From Ochotona curzoniae (Eukaryota; Chordata; Mammalia; Lagomorpha; Ochotonidae): a DNA stretch of 64,000 nt. Under the pieces are notes generated by a model that was not told the origin of the DNA, ran no database searches, and was given only the letters and a program-made list of their open reading frames with translations. Where the stretch lies: contig NW_024466218.1 of assembly GCF_017591425.1 (NCBI RefSeq), forward strand, positions 14,522,001-14,586,000. Direction: 5' to 3'. Made by a program: the position numbers and the translations under genes. Positions 1-13,261 of the stretch are shown here, one piece after another; the first letter of the stretch is position 1; each line of letters opens with the position of its first letter.

Positions 1-613
1 TGTAAGGAAGCATGAAAACTCAGCTGTATTTCCTAAGCAAATCACAGTGTGTCCTTCATTCACTGTTTTCCTTTCTCAGAAACAAACGGAATGAAGGGCT
101 TAGAAATCAAACGATAGAGTTTAAAATGCAATGGAATTATAACAAAAGTACTGTTTTCTGCTCTCCGATTTAATTTACCTTTCCCAATACTTCTCAGACA
201 TTGATTTTGAAAGTGGCATGCTTAAATTTATATATATATAAAAATAAGTGTGAGAAGAAAACAAAAAAAATCACAAAACTACCATTTTATTTACAGAGAA
301 TCATAGCTTTCATGTACCCTGGATATTTTAATTCATTGACAGTGCTATGGTCTAGAGTGGTACATTTTTGACTGGCTGTTAAAATTACACTTATTACTTT
401 TGGATATGCTTGATTTGGAGAAAAAAGGCTGGAACAACTTTGTGGAAGGTGGAAGGAGTTCCACAAACTTTCCACAAAGATATTGCTGAGCAATTCTGCC
501 TTCCTCTTTTTGTCATAATCAATGACAAATAATAATAATCAAAATAGTGATACCTTCTCTCACATACTAGAGCATACAGCAACTAGTAATTTTGACAGCA
601 ACACCAAAAAAGT
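1..613. other. Unique A+T-rich sequence, no gene seen
   Basis: No repeat family, RNA or coding pattern recognised. It holds a short (TA)n run near 228-241 and several A or T runs. Open frames on the minus strand are short and show no domain. Confidence 0.5.
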
Positions 614-925
614 CTAAAGTGAGCACAGTGGCAAGCGGGTGTTTTGGCTTGGCAGCTGACACTGCTTGGAACATAGCATCCCACGTTGGGGTGGCTGGTC
701 GGAGTGCCAGGTCTGCTCCTGATTCCTGCTTCCTGCTGACACGGATACGGGGAGGCACCGGCAGGTGACAATCCAAGGGGTTCTGTCACTGCCATCTGTG
801 TGGGAGACTGGACTGAGTGCCTGGCTACTGGTTTCTGCCTTGCGCATCAATGGCTGCAGCTTGTATTTGAGGAGTAACATCAATGAATGGAAGGTTTTTT
901 TCTTTCTTCCTTTAAATGGAGAGAG
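614..925 (+). mobile_element. Old lagomorph C-family SINE
   Basis: The head reads gtgagcacagtggcaagcgg, followed by a diverged 'catcccacg' block, 'cctgattcctgcttcctgct', a 'gtgtgggagactgg' block and a final 'ggagagagag' tract. This is the order of blocks in the older lagomorph C-type (OcuSINE-like) elements. It lacks the TSD and clean A tail of the young copies, so it is an old insertion. The subfamily is uncertain. Confidence 0.7.
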
Positions 926-2256
926 AGAATGTAACACGGAATAAGGGCTCTCTTAAGATTTATGAGGGAGAAAAGGTTGCCCCAGAAATTTCCAGAAGAT
1001 TTACGCGCCGTGAAATACATTATCATAAAGACAAGATAAAATAATTATCGGTGAAATTTAATGCTTTGTTACCAGATGACTTTTTTTTTTTAAATAAAGA
1101 GGACTTGCTAGTATCTCTAAATGCATATATTTGCATAGTACGTCTAAGGAGCCCTTTATTTGTATTCATAATTTTCTTGAAATGTTCTTAGAGGTCTTCT
1201 TCACCCCCATCATAAAAATTCAGAGAAAAAGGGGATGCAATGAGATTGCCAAACTGTATCAGGCATTTCAGGTGAATATGGAGTTGAAATGCTGAAAGAG
1301 TTAAGTCTCTCCACCCTGAATACCAACAATAGTTCAAGGTCAAGAATCATAATCAATAAATTTGGCAGAAAGAATCAGAGTATGTGAATTTTATTCCACG
1401 AAGCTGAGAGATGGCCTTCGGTTTTTGAAAAAAAATATCGAAGTATTCTATTTTCCATGAGAAAAGTAAAGAAGAGCTTAACTATAAGAATGTAATCTTA
1501 TGTAAGATGACATATAAATACACACATACCCATTGAGACACAGTCCTGTGTAAACACATGCACTAACAAAGCATCCTCCCCTTGATGAACGCTTTCTGAA
1601 CAGTTCTTTCCTTTAGCAAAAATTCTGACGAACTGACATTTCAGGTTCACGCAAACAAATTCCCCACAGAATACATTTATTATTTGTATCATTATGAATA
1701 TTATACCCGGCCCCGAGAAGGACGCCTTCAAAAGATTCCACTGTCCTTTGTAGTGAGCAAGTGTGTGATTTTGATTAGCAAACCTGCACACCTCCTCTAA
1801 GTTTCCTTCTGAGCTTGTGCAGTTAAAATAATTATAATAAAATCTATTAACTGCTTGTTACTGCAGGGGGAAAGGCACTGCATCCAAGCTTCCATCTGCA
1901 ACCATTGATTCTGAAGTGGTGAGTGACAGTTCCCCACCGCCTAAGTAGGTTATAACAAGCTAGCTTCAGGCTGCAACAACCAGTAGAGTGCAGAGGAGAA
2001 ACGACTGGCCTCCAAACTTGTCTTAAGCTTCAAGAGAGCAAGAAGGAAGGAAAATCTGTGCCAGTCACGGCAGTGCCTGTTCTCACATTCAGCAGCGGGG
2101 GCTTTGTCATTGCCAACTCGCTTTAATTCCCACTCACACCTTGGGGGGACAAGGCAGAGAACTCTCTCCAACCGGTAGTAATAAAACTATTATTCATCTA
2201 ATCACCCACAAACACATGTGTTTCCTTTATAATGACTCTGTGCCCTCCTTCTCATA
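926..2256. other. Unique sequence, no gene seen
   Basis: No repeat recognised. There is a T/A run near 1081-1095. The part from about 1790 to 2190 is less A+T-rich and more complex than its surroundings and is raised as a possible conserved non-coding element; nothing in it reads as an exon. Confidence 0.45.
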
Positions 2257-2280
2257 ACACACGCACACACACACACACAA
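2257..2280. repeat. (CA)n microsatellite
   Basis: About eleven CA units with one CG interruption, followed 10 bases on by an A-rich run. Confidence 0.9.
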
Positions 2281-2942
2281 ACATTCATGCAAAAAAAAAA
2301 AGAAAGAAAAAGCACAAGAATGAAGACACCGTCCATCTGAAGAGGCTGCTTTGCAGACATACGCAATCCACTTTGTACTAATGCTTTAGATATACAAGTC
2401 CATGGAATTCTTATCAGCCCACATACTATGGCGTAGACTGTATGTGTTGATAGGCAGAATTCACACTATTATTTGTATCTTTCAAATAAAATCTGTCCCT
2501 TTGCTTCAATGATTCACCTGAACATATCAGGTGAAAGTGCATTTCAACTGGAGGTTGGCATCATGTCTCCCTTTGCTTTTGCAAAAGGCTGTGAGGCTGA
2601 GCTCTCAGCTCCATCTCATCATTGTTCATGTTTCCTTGTGCACACATGCCATGGGATAGATTTGAGTCATCTTATCTCTCTGTTCATTTGTGTCAAATTA
2701 CACACACACCTCATTGTATGAAGCATCATGGAGATTCACATTTAGTGAAAGTTCATCCATTCTCCACTACTCTGTATTAAATCATAATAGGCCAAAACTT
2801 CTACTTATTGCTGACTGTAAAATATTGAAATTGTGATGATGAGCAAACCAAATACATTGTTACAAGTTTTCCTCTAGAAAACAATTTGAAAAGGCTTGCA
2901 TTTATACAAATTAAAGTCGAAAATGTTTTATTTCATCTTGTG
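2281..2942. other. Unique sequence, no gene seen
   Basis: An 82-codon open frame at 2473-2721 (+) has no recognisable domain and low-complexity flanks. No repeat family recognised. Confidence 0.45.
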
Positions 2943-3217
2943 AAAGCATTTATTGTTTTAAAAGAGTTGCAAAGAGAGAAGGAGAGGCAGGGAGAATGAA
3001 CTATTTCACTTGCTGATTCATATTCATGCTGACCACAGTAGCAGAGCCAGGCCTGTAGAATTGAGGAGCCAAGGACAGCCAGGGTCCAAGCACTCAGACA
3101 GTCTTTTCTGGACACGTTGGCATGGAGGAGGATCAGCTGTTGGGCAGGTGCAACATGAGCTGGCATCATGCAGGATGTCAGCATTGCAGGCGGTGGTTTA
3201 ACTTGCCACATCACAAC
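2943..3217 (-). mobile_element. Old C-family SINE, minus strand
   Basis: Read on the plus strand, the purine-rich tail remnant 'gagaaggagaggcaggga' comes first and the head complement 'cattgcaggcggtggtttaa' lies at the right end. This matches the head of the common lagomorph C repeat. The middle is heavily diverged, and no convincing TSD remains. Confidence 0.75.
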
Positions 3218-4313
3218 ACTATCTAAATTTCATTTTTGCCTATTGACCGTAAAAATGAGTGTTTGACTTGAAATGATTGATATTATAACAAAACTTATCT
3301 TAATCATATTTCAATACTTTTTTGGGGGTGATACTAATATTCTTTTATTTCATAGCTGCAAAAGCTATAGTAATAAATACAGTGTGGAACAAAGACAGAC
3401 ATGCAGATCAGTATGATGGAACTGCAAACAAGCCCTCACAGTTGTGGTTAATACAGTTCCAAACAGAATTCCACGAAAAGTCACTTGAGGGAATAGTCTT
3501 AAAGACTACACAACCATTACTATGACAACTAGATACCCACAATGTCAAAATAAGTCCATTCTTCACATCATATTTGAATCTTACGCTACATTGAATGATA
3601 GGTGTACTGATTACACACAGTTTATTTACTTATTCACAGTTTATTTACTTATTTATTTTTAATAAATTTTGGTCATGAGAACTGAACTCGTAAATTTGGG
3701 GGAGCGGGGCGGGGAATTTAAATCTCTCTAAAAAACTCTCAAGCCATTATTATCTAGCTTGGATAGACCTAGATCTGCCTTCAAAACACATGCCCTTAAC
3801 CAGTCTGCAAGCATCTTTCATGAAAGCAGATCTCTCTGGGAACCTTGGTGCCCTTCAGTCTTCCCTACATGTGTTTAAGATCTTGAAGCACTGTAGGTAG
3901 TGGCTACAGTAGAAATGTCCCCTTGTAATTTGATCCTTTGGAAGAGGAGTCAGTGGTCTCAGAGGTAAGCACTTGCTAGCAAAACTATCTCACCACACTG
4001 CGCTGATGTAATAGTTGGAAAATCACCGGCTGTGACTAGGTTCTAAGGGAATGTACAAACTTTCACTTCGACTAATCTGGTATATTTTGACTTTCATGTG
4101 CCCTGCATAAATTATCGAATCACTTTTTCACACTTCAGGCTTTGATACAAGCCAGTTCCTAGAAGTGCCCTGATATAAAGAGATAAAATATGAGAACATG
4201 ATGATGACTACTCAAGAGGGGAAGAAAATGGAAGTTGTTTGAAGACAGGGAGTCCTACTTTGGTGCAAACATCCAACCCGTAACAGAATTAAAATTCAGG
4301 CAGGTTTTGCTTC
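3218..4313. other. Unique sequence with a 19-bp tandem duplication
   Basis: No gene or TE family recognised. At 3616-3653 the 19-mer cacagtttatttacttatt is repeated twice with no mismatch. A G-rich patch 'gggggagcggggcgggg' lies near 3699-3715. Confidence 0.5.
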
Positions 4314-4362
4314 CACAACAACAACAACAAAAGCAAAAACAAACAAACAAACAAAAAAAAAA
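4314..4362. repeat. (CAA)n/(CAAA)n simple repeat
   Basis: CAA units grade into CAAA units and then an A run. It may be the expanded tail of a retroposon, but no element body was recognised upstream. Confidence 0.8.
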
Positions 4363-5414
4363 CGGGGACTGAAAGGTGAGAAGGTGTCTACTAATTTTCT
4401 AGAGAACAGATTACTATTTGTGATCCTTCCACCTAGCCTTGCCCATTATTACAATCACAAGTCATTTTTTCCAACATTTTTTGTTTCTCTTTCGGATTTC
4501 AACACAGCACATGGAATAGAGAAAAAGGGAAAAAAAATGTAAGATTAAAAACATTTCTCATAAAAAAGTAGAGAAGATAAAGAAATATTTGAAAAATAAG
4601 ACATGATTATAGTCCTGTTTGCAATTAGTAATTGGTCTATAATGCATTTGAAAGAGGCTCAGATGAAAGGGATCCCGTGTAAACACTGTGTGATCATAAT
4701 TACAGACATCATCTACTGAAAGCTTTGAAAAGCCGTGGTCTCCCCCTTGTGTTTCAGTTACACTTGAGGTTGAAAGATCAGAGGCCACATGTCGAGGAGA
4801 TGGAGATCTTCAAACAGGCATTGAATAACTGGCATCCTTTATTGGATCATCATAAATCAGTGTCATAGAAATGAAAGGACAGACTAGCAACTTTCTAAAT
4901 CAGACATCCCGAACAGACAGATGTTCAAGGTAAATGAGATTGGCGAGTCAACATAAATATTTTCTCATTTTGTGATATCCACTTGCTATGGATTTCTCCA
5001 GGGCCTTTGATTCTCTGGTGAAGGAATCAATTCAAAAACCAATCAGGATATCAAGTGCTAAAATACTATTACTTATAGATCTGCATTTGTGTAGTTGAAA
5101 ATACAATCTGGAAAACACAGCCTTCCAAAATATTTCATTTGAAACTTTTTTCTGTAGCTTGAAAAAAAAAGTCTTCATTCAATTCTGCCACTTTGAGTCA
5201 AGTCCATTCTTGGGGTGGCTATGGCCTGGAGTGTCACTCTGCCTTCATTCTGTGGTTTCTAGGCCACAGAGCAAAGCTCTCAGCGGACAGCCACTTCTCA
5301 GGAGCTTCTGACTCCGTTGGTGGGATCAGGCCCGCACACATCTAGCAGAAGCTCACCAGTGCGAAGTTAACCCCATAGGCAACCAGAGAAATATCAAGGG
5401 AAGTAAAGAGAATA
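4363..5414. other. Unique sequence, no gene seen
   Basis: A+T-rich with several A runs. The stretch 5200-5345 is more G+C-rich, but I recognise nothing in it. Confidence 0.45.
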
Positions 5415-5516
5415 AAGCCAGGAAAGGGGCCCCAAGCTGACTTTGAAGGATGTATTTGACTTGAAGGAGATCCTTCCAGATTGATTGAGGAGGTTATGAC
5501 CAAAGGTGTGTAAATT
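5415..5516 (-). mobile_element. L2 LINE 3' fragment, minus strand
   Basis: The segments 'gctgactttgaaggatg', 'atccttccag' and 'gaccaaaggtgtg' fall in the order and spacing of the reverse complement of the L2 3' region. In sense that region reads roughly 'cctttgcac...ggaatg...catccttcaaggcc...cagctcaaatgtc'. Highly diverged, as expected for an ancient mammalian repeat. Confidence 0.55.
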
Positions 5517-7485
5517 AGGAGAATAAGAGGGAGATACAAGAGGATATAACGTGAACACCAAGGGAAGGAAGTTTAATTCCCGCTGCATACTAGGATTGCT
5601 TGTATCACTGAAAGTCAAGTTGAACACTTTTTAAAAAGTGTAAAAAAAAAAAAGTAAAGGCTTACAAAGAAATTTTTAAGTTAATAATACAGTGATTCAA
5701 TATGAGCTGTTCCTTAGAATTGTGCAATTAAGCATGGAGTGTGGGAGTGAGATAATTATATCTTTTCAAGTGGGGGCTGGTGACATGTGAGATTGTCTCT
5801 GAGGATGGGAAGTATTTCTTGCTTTTAGCTTCATACGCTTCACGATAAGCCATTGAGAACGATGGCATTTTGATTTAGAATTTTAGAAACCTTAGTAATA
5901 AGTTCCAAATCCCCCAGCCTCTGTTAACAGTGGATAAACACTAGTGAGATATAGAAATTAGCATAAAAATGCCTTTCAGCACAGTACCTACCTGTGTCAG
6001 AGGAATAAGGCACTCCTCATTGTTCTGCTGTTTCTGCATTTTAGAATTGCTCAGCACTTGTAGGGGAATCTTTATCTAAGATGATATCTATACAGGCAAG
6101 TTGATGTAAAGCCCAGTTTTTAATACAAAAGAAGGGCAGAGAAGTGAAAATCAAACTTCAAGCAAGAATTTGTAGACTAATTGCTTTGGTTAGTTTATCA
6201 CTTCAATAGGCAAGTGAGTCTTTATAAATAGGCATATACCAATATTCTGCATTGTTAGACAGTTGTGGCAGAAAGATATTAAAAGTGACTAGCTGAAATT
6301 TTTAAAAAATCTATAAAAATTTATGGAAAACCTAAAAGCAGAATTTGTTGCTGATTATAGAGTTTAATTTCATTTTTTGTCAGGCAGGAATGCTTAAACC
6401 CTAAATCAGCAGAGACCCACAGAGATCAATGGCTTAGACTTTGTTAATTTGGCTTATTTACTTCTCATTTTTTGATCATAAAATTATCTTCTTGGAAAAA
6501 TATTAACAAAAATGCAATTAGATATTGTGACTGAAAAATAGTCTCCAGCATTGAAAATCAAACGTGTGCAGTTCACCCTGAATCTTTTTTCCAATAGCTG
6601 TAGGAGATCATTATCTGGTCAACGGGGTCAGTTCTGTCCATGTTACGCAAGCCATTTGGTCTTCATCTTTAAGGATAATTATTTGTCACAAGTCTGTGTT
6701 AACCAGGCCTCAGCAGACCATGGACAATGGATCAAGCCACAGTGTGCTTAAGAATCAAGAGTAAAGCATTACCCAAAGCCCGTACTTTACTCTTGTTTTC
6801 TGAATTCATTTAAACAGAGACTGTGAAGGCCTTTCATCTTACATAGCTGATTAAATATGTTGATTCTGTATTGTTCATGATTTTTTTTTCATTGAATGTT
6901 GATTTGTCAATGTTTTGTGTTTGTGGTTTATTAAAATAACATGTTCACATGTTTGCTCCACGTTAGTTATTAACATGCCAAAGTTATCTCCCCTCTCACA
7001 GTGACTCCAGTTGTTAATACATTTTTCCATTATAATATTGCAGTTTCCACACTGTAAATTCAACGTTCCTGCTTGTACCTCTTAGGTGCACAAGGCAGAT
7101 AATTCCTAGAGGAGCTGAGAGGCAGTATAAGGTACAGGTGTCACTTTGTTAGGAAAACCTCAAAGGATTTTCCACAAGTCATGCTTATTGACACATGCCG
7201 GAGAAGGTAGACAATTCTTGATGCTTTCTTTTTTACAATTTCAAGTGAAAATTTTTGAGTTGTGGCGGTAAAATATAACATTATCTGGGTTTACTATCAA
7301 CTTTGAATTTTCTTAGGATAATTTGCAGAAATTTTATAACATAGACACAAATATCTGGTGAGTTGCAGAAAATGGATTCATTTGATATTGCTTTATAAGA
7401 CTCAGCTTTCCCTAGGATGATATTGTTATAAGTAATAGTTGCTCATTTTTAATATGTTCAGTTATACAAATTTGACTTTATTTTG
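5517..7485. other. Unique A+T-rich sequence, no gene seen
   Basis: No exon, RNA or TE family recognised. Contains an A run at 5642-5652 and a T run near 6882-6890. The 66- and 62-codon open frames here show no domain. Confidence 0.45.
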
Positions 7486-8060
7486 TGCAATTTGTCCCTG
7501 GTTAAGGAGATTTTTTCATAATCTGATGTCATAAAGTTATACATTCAAATTCTACCTTCAGCAGTTTAGTTTAAGGGGAAATAAGAATTTAAACATTTTC
7601 CAAACAACAACAACAAAAAAATGCCCACACATTCTAATCTGTCATAATCCAAGTGTCTGTCTTTTCCGGTCTGTTTCTAGCCCTATGTTTCTATTTGATC
7701 AGTCAGTATGCTTATTCACCAGTTTGTTGCCAATTTATCCAATTGCTTTCAACCAATTGCTGTCAGCACAATACATTGCCTTAACTTTTCTTTGTGAATG
7801 TCTTGGCTCTTTTGCAATCTTAATTCTCACACCTGTTTATGGCAAATAAATGGCCAAGTATATTATCAACTTATTTATTTTTATGATCTTGATTGGGTTA
7901 ACTAACTCACTTTTCTGTTCCTCTCACGACTATAGTAACTTTTGTTGAGAACTTCTCTAATGACTTTTCACCAAATATTTGATCTTCTTCCTTAAGGATT
8001 TTGCAATTCCATACCTTTTTTTTATACTTAATCTTAGTCAAAAGGCCAAGAAATGATCCA
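7486..8060 (-). mobile_element. Ancient L1M ORF2 fragment, minus strand
   Basis: Blocks such as 'gtccctggttaaggagatt', 'gtctgtttctagccctatg', 'gaatgtcttggctctttt' and 'gatcttgattgggtta' follow the order of the reverse complement of the reverse-transcriptase-encoding ORF2 of old mammalian L1s. No open frame of useful length survives. The boundaries are approximate. Confidence 0.5.
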
Positions 8061-8446
8061 TTTCCATTTGAAAAACCTGTTTGATATTAGTATTTTTAAA
8101 ATCACATTATTGCTGGTATACCTAACTTTTGAAAAATGCTAACTCATCATGCGTGCTAGACTAGTGATGTCTGGACGAAATGTTGGTTTACACGTTTTGG
8201 ATACATTGAGGGTAGCAGGTGTCTTAAGCCAAAGACACAGATTTTATTTAATAAAAATGTGATGGAAACTGTCTTTAAAAATTCACTTTTGTTATTAGTC
8301 AAAGAAGATGCCTCAGTAACTTTAAACCAACTATAATATATGAATTATTTCTGTCTTAGGCGATTCCTAATCAGAATGTGTCTAAAATCATGCCTTGAGA
8401 GCTACTAGAATGTAACTGTTCTACATTTATGTACTCTTTGACTTAA
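8061..8446. other. Unique sequence, no gene seen
   Basis: A+T-rich; nothing recognised. It may be an unreadable continuation of the flanking L1M piece. Confidence 0.4.
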
Positions 8447-8772
8447 TCTGTCCCTGGAATGGCCTGTTACAGCCTCAGTCTCTTCCTTTTTGCTCTTCAT
8501 ATATCCAGCAGTTTTTCTTTTGTAGTTAAATTCTATTTTGCCAACACATTAGCTCAAATGTCATCAACTCTGAGAAGGTTTCTCACAACACTTTCCAACA
8601 AAATAATATGAAAATCTATAGTATCATACAGTAGAATTATTTTGATACTGATTTTGTTTATTAACTAGATTCATGCGTTGAATGTTGTTTTCTCACAGTT
8701 AATTTTTTGCTTTTCATGGTTAGCACATTGCCTGATACATAACAGTTATCCTAGAGCTATTTCTGTTCGGCA
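8447..8772 (+). mobile_element. L2 LINE 3' end, plus strand
   Basis: 'ctgtccctggaatggcctgt' begins the match. Then come 'tagctcaaatgtcatc' and 'gagaaggtttctcac', and near the end 'agcacattgcctgatacata'. The order and spacing follow the 3' end of mammalian L2, whose last block normally reads close to 'cctggcacatag'. This is the clearest L2 in the window. Confidence 0.75.
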
Positions 8773-10476
8773 ATGTGTCTTTGATAGAAGTGTAAAGGAC
8801 ACGGAACACAAGTTTTGTTTTGAAAGCTTAACTACTCTTGTAACAAACCAGGACGATTGTGACATCACAACACTTGATCACAAAAGGTGACTAATCTGTG
8901 TGGTGTATCATTTTTAATCACACCATTTACATAGAAGAGTGCTTCTTTTCCTTTATTAAATAAGAGGGAAAATGCCAGATAGTAGTTAAAATTGTAAAAT
9001 GATATCATTTAGAATCTATTACAATGGGAGCAAAGAGAACAAAATAGAGCATGGATTTTATCTCGAACACAGCGAGAGCAGATGGGGATTACAGCCATTG
9101 ATCCTAACATAGGGAAAGAACAGAAAAATTACTAAAGGAAGACATCGGGTTGGTTAGTGATTACTAAACCAACTAAGTTGTACTCCTGCTTAACTCAGGA
9201 AGCAGTGATTAGACATAAAGAATCAGAGAAAGAAAAGTCCGATAGCAATTGAGATTGACCACATAGCAAGGGTGGAAGATTCTAGCTAAACCTGCGTTTG
9301 TGCTGAGTCCAGTTATCTAAATTGGATGCAAAAGACTAAATACACATTCACCAAGAGGCCCAAGAAAATCTCTATAAGGTTTGGACAAGAGCGCCTTTGT
9401 CATGTTTTGCTAATTTTTATTGTCATTTATCATAACTGAGCATCTATCATAATGAGCAGCTATGAAAATATTTACAGTTGAAAATTTTTGCATGAAGAGA
9501 AAATAATCTGCAAAGGTTACACCTGCGTGCTCCAAACACACTTTGAGCAGAACTGTAACCAGGGGCCAATTTTCTATGTCAAAGGTGAATATTAGCTCTT
9601 TAAATTAAAACACCGACAGTGTTTTCCGCGTAGCTGAGACACACTCTTTCATCTCCTCGTTGCTGCTGCATGTAGCAGCCTCCTTTGTGTAGAAGGATGA
9701 GTGTCTGACTTCAAAGAAAGAGGATTCAGTAGGACTTCAAAGGTGATGTGACAGATGGTGCATGAGGAAGCATGGCCCAATGCCTATTCTCACATTAAAA
9801 GGTGTTTTTTTTTTTTAATATGAACTCTGTTGACATTTACACATGATAATGAGTATAGCATTTCATCTGCCTATGCTTCCCTGTTACAACAGCACGTTAG
9901 TTTTCCACTGAACATGAAGGAATGCTGGGAGCCATCTTGAATCAGTGGAAAGTTAGGGAAAATGTTATTCAGCATCCTTTCAACAAATTTCGGGCTTCAT
10001 TCACACTAGTGTCTTCCTTTCGGTGAGGTATGTGGTTTCAGGGATACAAACGGCAGTTCTAGTCGGCTGATTCAATTCAGGGACTCTTTAGTGAATACTA
10101 CATGCATGACATTATGCTAAATGCGTAAAAGATTTAAAATAAAGATCAGGTTTAGTCTTTGTCTGAAGATATCTCTGTGAGATTTTTGAAGCCACACACA
10201 TAAAGCAATTTGAGAATGATATAACCTGCCCCCAAATCTATAGAATATACAGACCATGTCCAGAGGTGCACCAAAGTACTTTTGTTGCCATTTGCATGGA
10301 GGAAAACTGTGAGTTATTCTCATCTGAATGGGACAGGATTCACAAAGCAAAGTTTACTGGGAGGGAACATAGCAGAAGGGAGATAGCACAAATAATGGCA
10401 ATCTTTTTTTTTTGCAAATTACAAATATATAACTTCAGAAATATTGAACTCATTTGCATATCACATTCTTGAATTC
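8773..10476. other. Unique sequence, no gene seen
   Basis: No repeat family recognised over 1.7 kb, apart from T runs near 9805-9818 and 10403-10412. No splice-flanked reading frame seen. Confidence 0.45.
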
Positions 10477-10846
10477 CAAGCCTAAAATTTTCTTTTTTTT
10501 TTTTTTTAAAGATTTATTTTTATTATTTTTTCATTGGAAAGGCGGATATACAGAGAGGAGAGACAGAGAGGAAGATCTTCCATCCGATGATTCACTCCCC
10601 AAGTGAGCGCAATGGCCGATACTATGCCGATCCGAAGCCAGGAGCCTCTTCCGGGTCTCCCACGCGGGTGCAGGTTCCCAAAGCTTTGGGCCGTCCTCGA
10701 CTGCCTTCCCAGGCCACAGGCAGGGAGCTGGAAGGGAAGCAGGGCTGCCGGGATTAGAACCGGCGCCCATATGGGATCCCGGGCGTGCAAGGCAAGGACC
10801 TTTAACCACTTGCGCCACGGCGCCGGGCCCCAAGCCTAAAATTTTC
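10477..10846 (-). mobile_element. Full-length young CSINE with 16-bp TSD
   Basis: The element occupies 10493-10830 on the minus strand and is flanked by identical 16-bp copies of caagcctaaaattttc at 10477-10492 and 10831-10846. On its own strand it starts gggcccggcgccgtggcgc. A pol III A box lies at 10806-10817 (complement tggcgcaagtgg) and a B box at 10751-10761 (complement ggttctaatcc). The pyrimidine-rich 3' part and the 'aaaaataaat...aaa' tail follow. A perfect TSD and near-consensus body indicate recent L1-driven retroposition. Long antisense open frames through it are not genes. Confidence 0.97.
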
Positions 10847-13261
10847 AAAGGAAAGGAAAGGAAAATGCAGTTTTCATGAGTTAGGGTTGTTACATATTCA
10901 GAACTTAAACCAACCTTCCAGTGGCATAGTCTAATACGATTACTGGTTGTGATAGGTCTAATGAGATTCCTAGGGATAAGGGTGGCTACAAATTCCCAGT
11001 TTGCAGTTACTTCCCTCCTGCGTATACGCAGAAACACAGCAGTAGTGACTAGAAATTCTTTGGTTTTTAAGAACCGTGAAATGAAAAGATCACTCATGTC
11101 ACAGGGCTTATGCATATGGACTAGTTAAATTGTTTTCAGTTGATATAAAAAATATCATTCTTAATTCATTTGGCATTTCATTATTTTGATTCATCTAAAT
11201 AAATGAGTTCTGAAAGGTTACTGCGGAGATACCTATCAAACATCTTATCTTGCAATGAACAGAAGAAAAAATGGAGACCGTGTACATTGCACAGCCTCAT
11301 CTAAATGTGTCACTAGACTGAGAACAAGTTGTTAATGTCGCCCTTGAAGATGACCTTGTCAGAAAGAAATGTAGACAGGGATCCACCATCTTCAGTGTGA
11401 GCTATCTTCCTGACTTTCTCATCATCCTTCTCCCTACGTGGAAATCTATCACTGCCCTTAGCTAACGATAAGGGAGAAAAGCAAGCACGCACAAGTTCTC
11501 ACACCAATACAACCACCGAGGCTACCGAGGCTACTGAGGCTGGGAAATGCCATGATTAGAAACAGGACTTTGCGTAATGATCAAAATAAACTTCCTCCCA
11601 TTACGGAAAATGTCTTTAAAGGCAGTAACTTCCCCACCCTTGCCTTTATTATCCATTAGGAACCCCGTTCTGAGAAGCCCAGGTGACGCCCCATACCACA
11701 GATAGTACAAAATCCGAAATAAATGGCTTTACCCTATATATAATCATATGTATATAATCACGTGTATATAATCATAAAAATTGATGATTTAAATGAACTT
11801 ATAAATGAGGCATGGAAAGTATTAGCAATATCAACTGACAATAAAGAAGAACAATTGTGACCACACATAATTATTTACAGAAATGGAAGTTACCTGTGAT
11901 CTCACTCTGTCAGCACATTTATTGACTCGCACCCATCCTTTGCCATGTGATAATGCGAAACAATGCAATGCTTATGTGAGGTAAAAGGTGTAGACATTGT
12001 TTGGTGGTGTCAGACTGCTTTGTACAGGTGACTGGACCGGCATTCTGATGCTGTAATAGACTGATAACCAAGACAACTACTATGTGACTTCCTGGTGGGT
12101 AGTGTATGCAGAAATGTACGGAAGGGTGATTCATCGCCCTTCCAGGCTGTGGACACAGTGTTACAGTGTAAGATGTTATCATGTTATTCAAGGCAGTGTG
12201 CAATTTAAAAGTTATGAATTATTTATTTACAGAATTTTCCATTTTATAGTTTCAGACCGGAGTTGTCCTTAGGTAACTGAAATCATTGATAAGCAACAAG
12301 TACTCTGTATAGAAACAGCACATTATGAAAACAAATACAACCCAAATGTACCCACATACACACAAGCAGATGCTTTTCAACAGGAAGACCTTATGACAGA
12401 ATATTTGAAGATGCTTGTCACACAAGATCAGAAGTCACAGGACTAAGAAAGAAACTTGAATTTAAAAAACATATATATTGACTTGAATATTGTTTGAATA
12501 TTGGCTTCTTGTGAATGTACTAACAATTCTGGGCAAGCAATATTCTTACACATATTGAAGGCAATCAAATTCAGAAAGCTGATGTAACCACACTGAAGAC
12601 CAAATCCTTTGTGAATTGTTGTGGTTTCTAAAAATCAATGCTTATCTGAACATAATTATAAATTCAATGGCTGTTCATAAAATGGTCTATAACGTTGGAT
12701 GACTAATTTGAAGATCTGAGTTTTAGTGTCTTCTACCCTTTTGAACCACAGGAAATAAATAAGTAAAATATACCCTGGCTCAACTTTTGTTCCCTCTAAA
12801 ATTATCTGGTCACATTAAATCCCCTAAATCCTAAATGTTTTCACTCATTTGTTTATTCGATATGGATTCAATATTAAATGCTAAACTAAAACACACAGAT
12901 ATATGAGTTTATGATTATTATTTTTAAGACATTTAATAACCATACCAATAGATATGAAGTTTCTTTAGCAGAGACTGTAAAAGTATTGGGCAATCAGTTT
13001 TCTATTCATCCTAGACCAATAAGTAGGCTGTGTTGTGATTATTTCCTAGCAGTGACAGCTCTACTAAAGTACAATTAAAACCAATGTGCATGCTTTGATG
13101 TCTGGCATCAGAAAGTCTTGCACACATGATGAACATGTTTGATATCTCAATGGCTGCCAATTTGCCAGAGAGAAGAGGAAGAGTAATTTAGAGATCCATG
13201 TCCCGGATGAAAGGCTAAGAGAATGCAGTGGGCTTCTCTGTTTTAGCTATTGCATGGAGAA
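10847..13261. other. Unique sequence with small tandem repeats
   Basis: 2.4 kb with no recognised gene or TE. Two small tandem arrays are visible: accgaggct three times at 11515-11541 (third copy with one change), and a 14-bp unit three times at 11737-11778. The region is otherwise A+T-rich. Confidence 0.45.
11737..11778. repeat. 14-bp minisatellite, three units
   Basis: The units are tatataatcatatg, tatataatcacgtg and tatataatcataaa. The shared core is tatataatca, with the last four bases varying. Confidence 0.85.

Noticed and set aside
3616..3653. Start of a CRISPR-like or satellite array
   Set aside because: Only two 19-bp units with no spacer. No array of regularly spaced repeats exists anywhere in the window, and the DNA is mammalian.
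10531..11115. 194-codon open frame on the minus strand, longest in the window
   Set aside because: Its C-terminal half is a translation of the young CSINE and the rest is unique non-coding DNA. No domain, and the frame spans a recent insertion.
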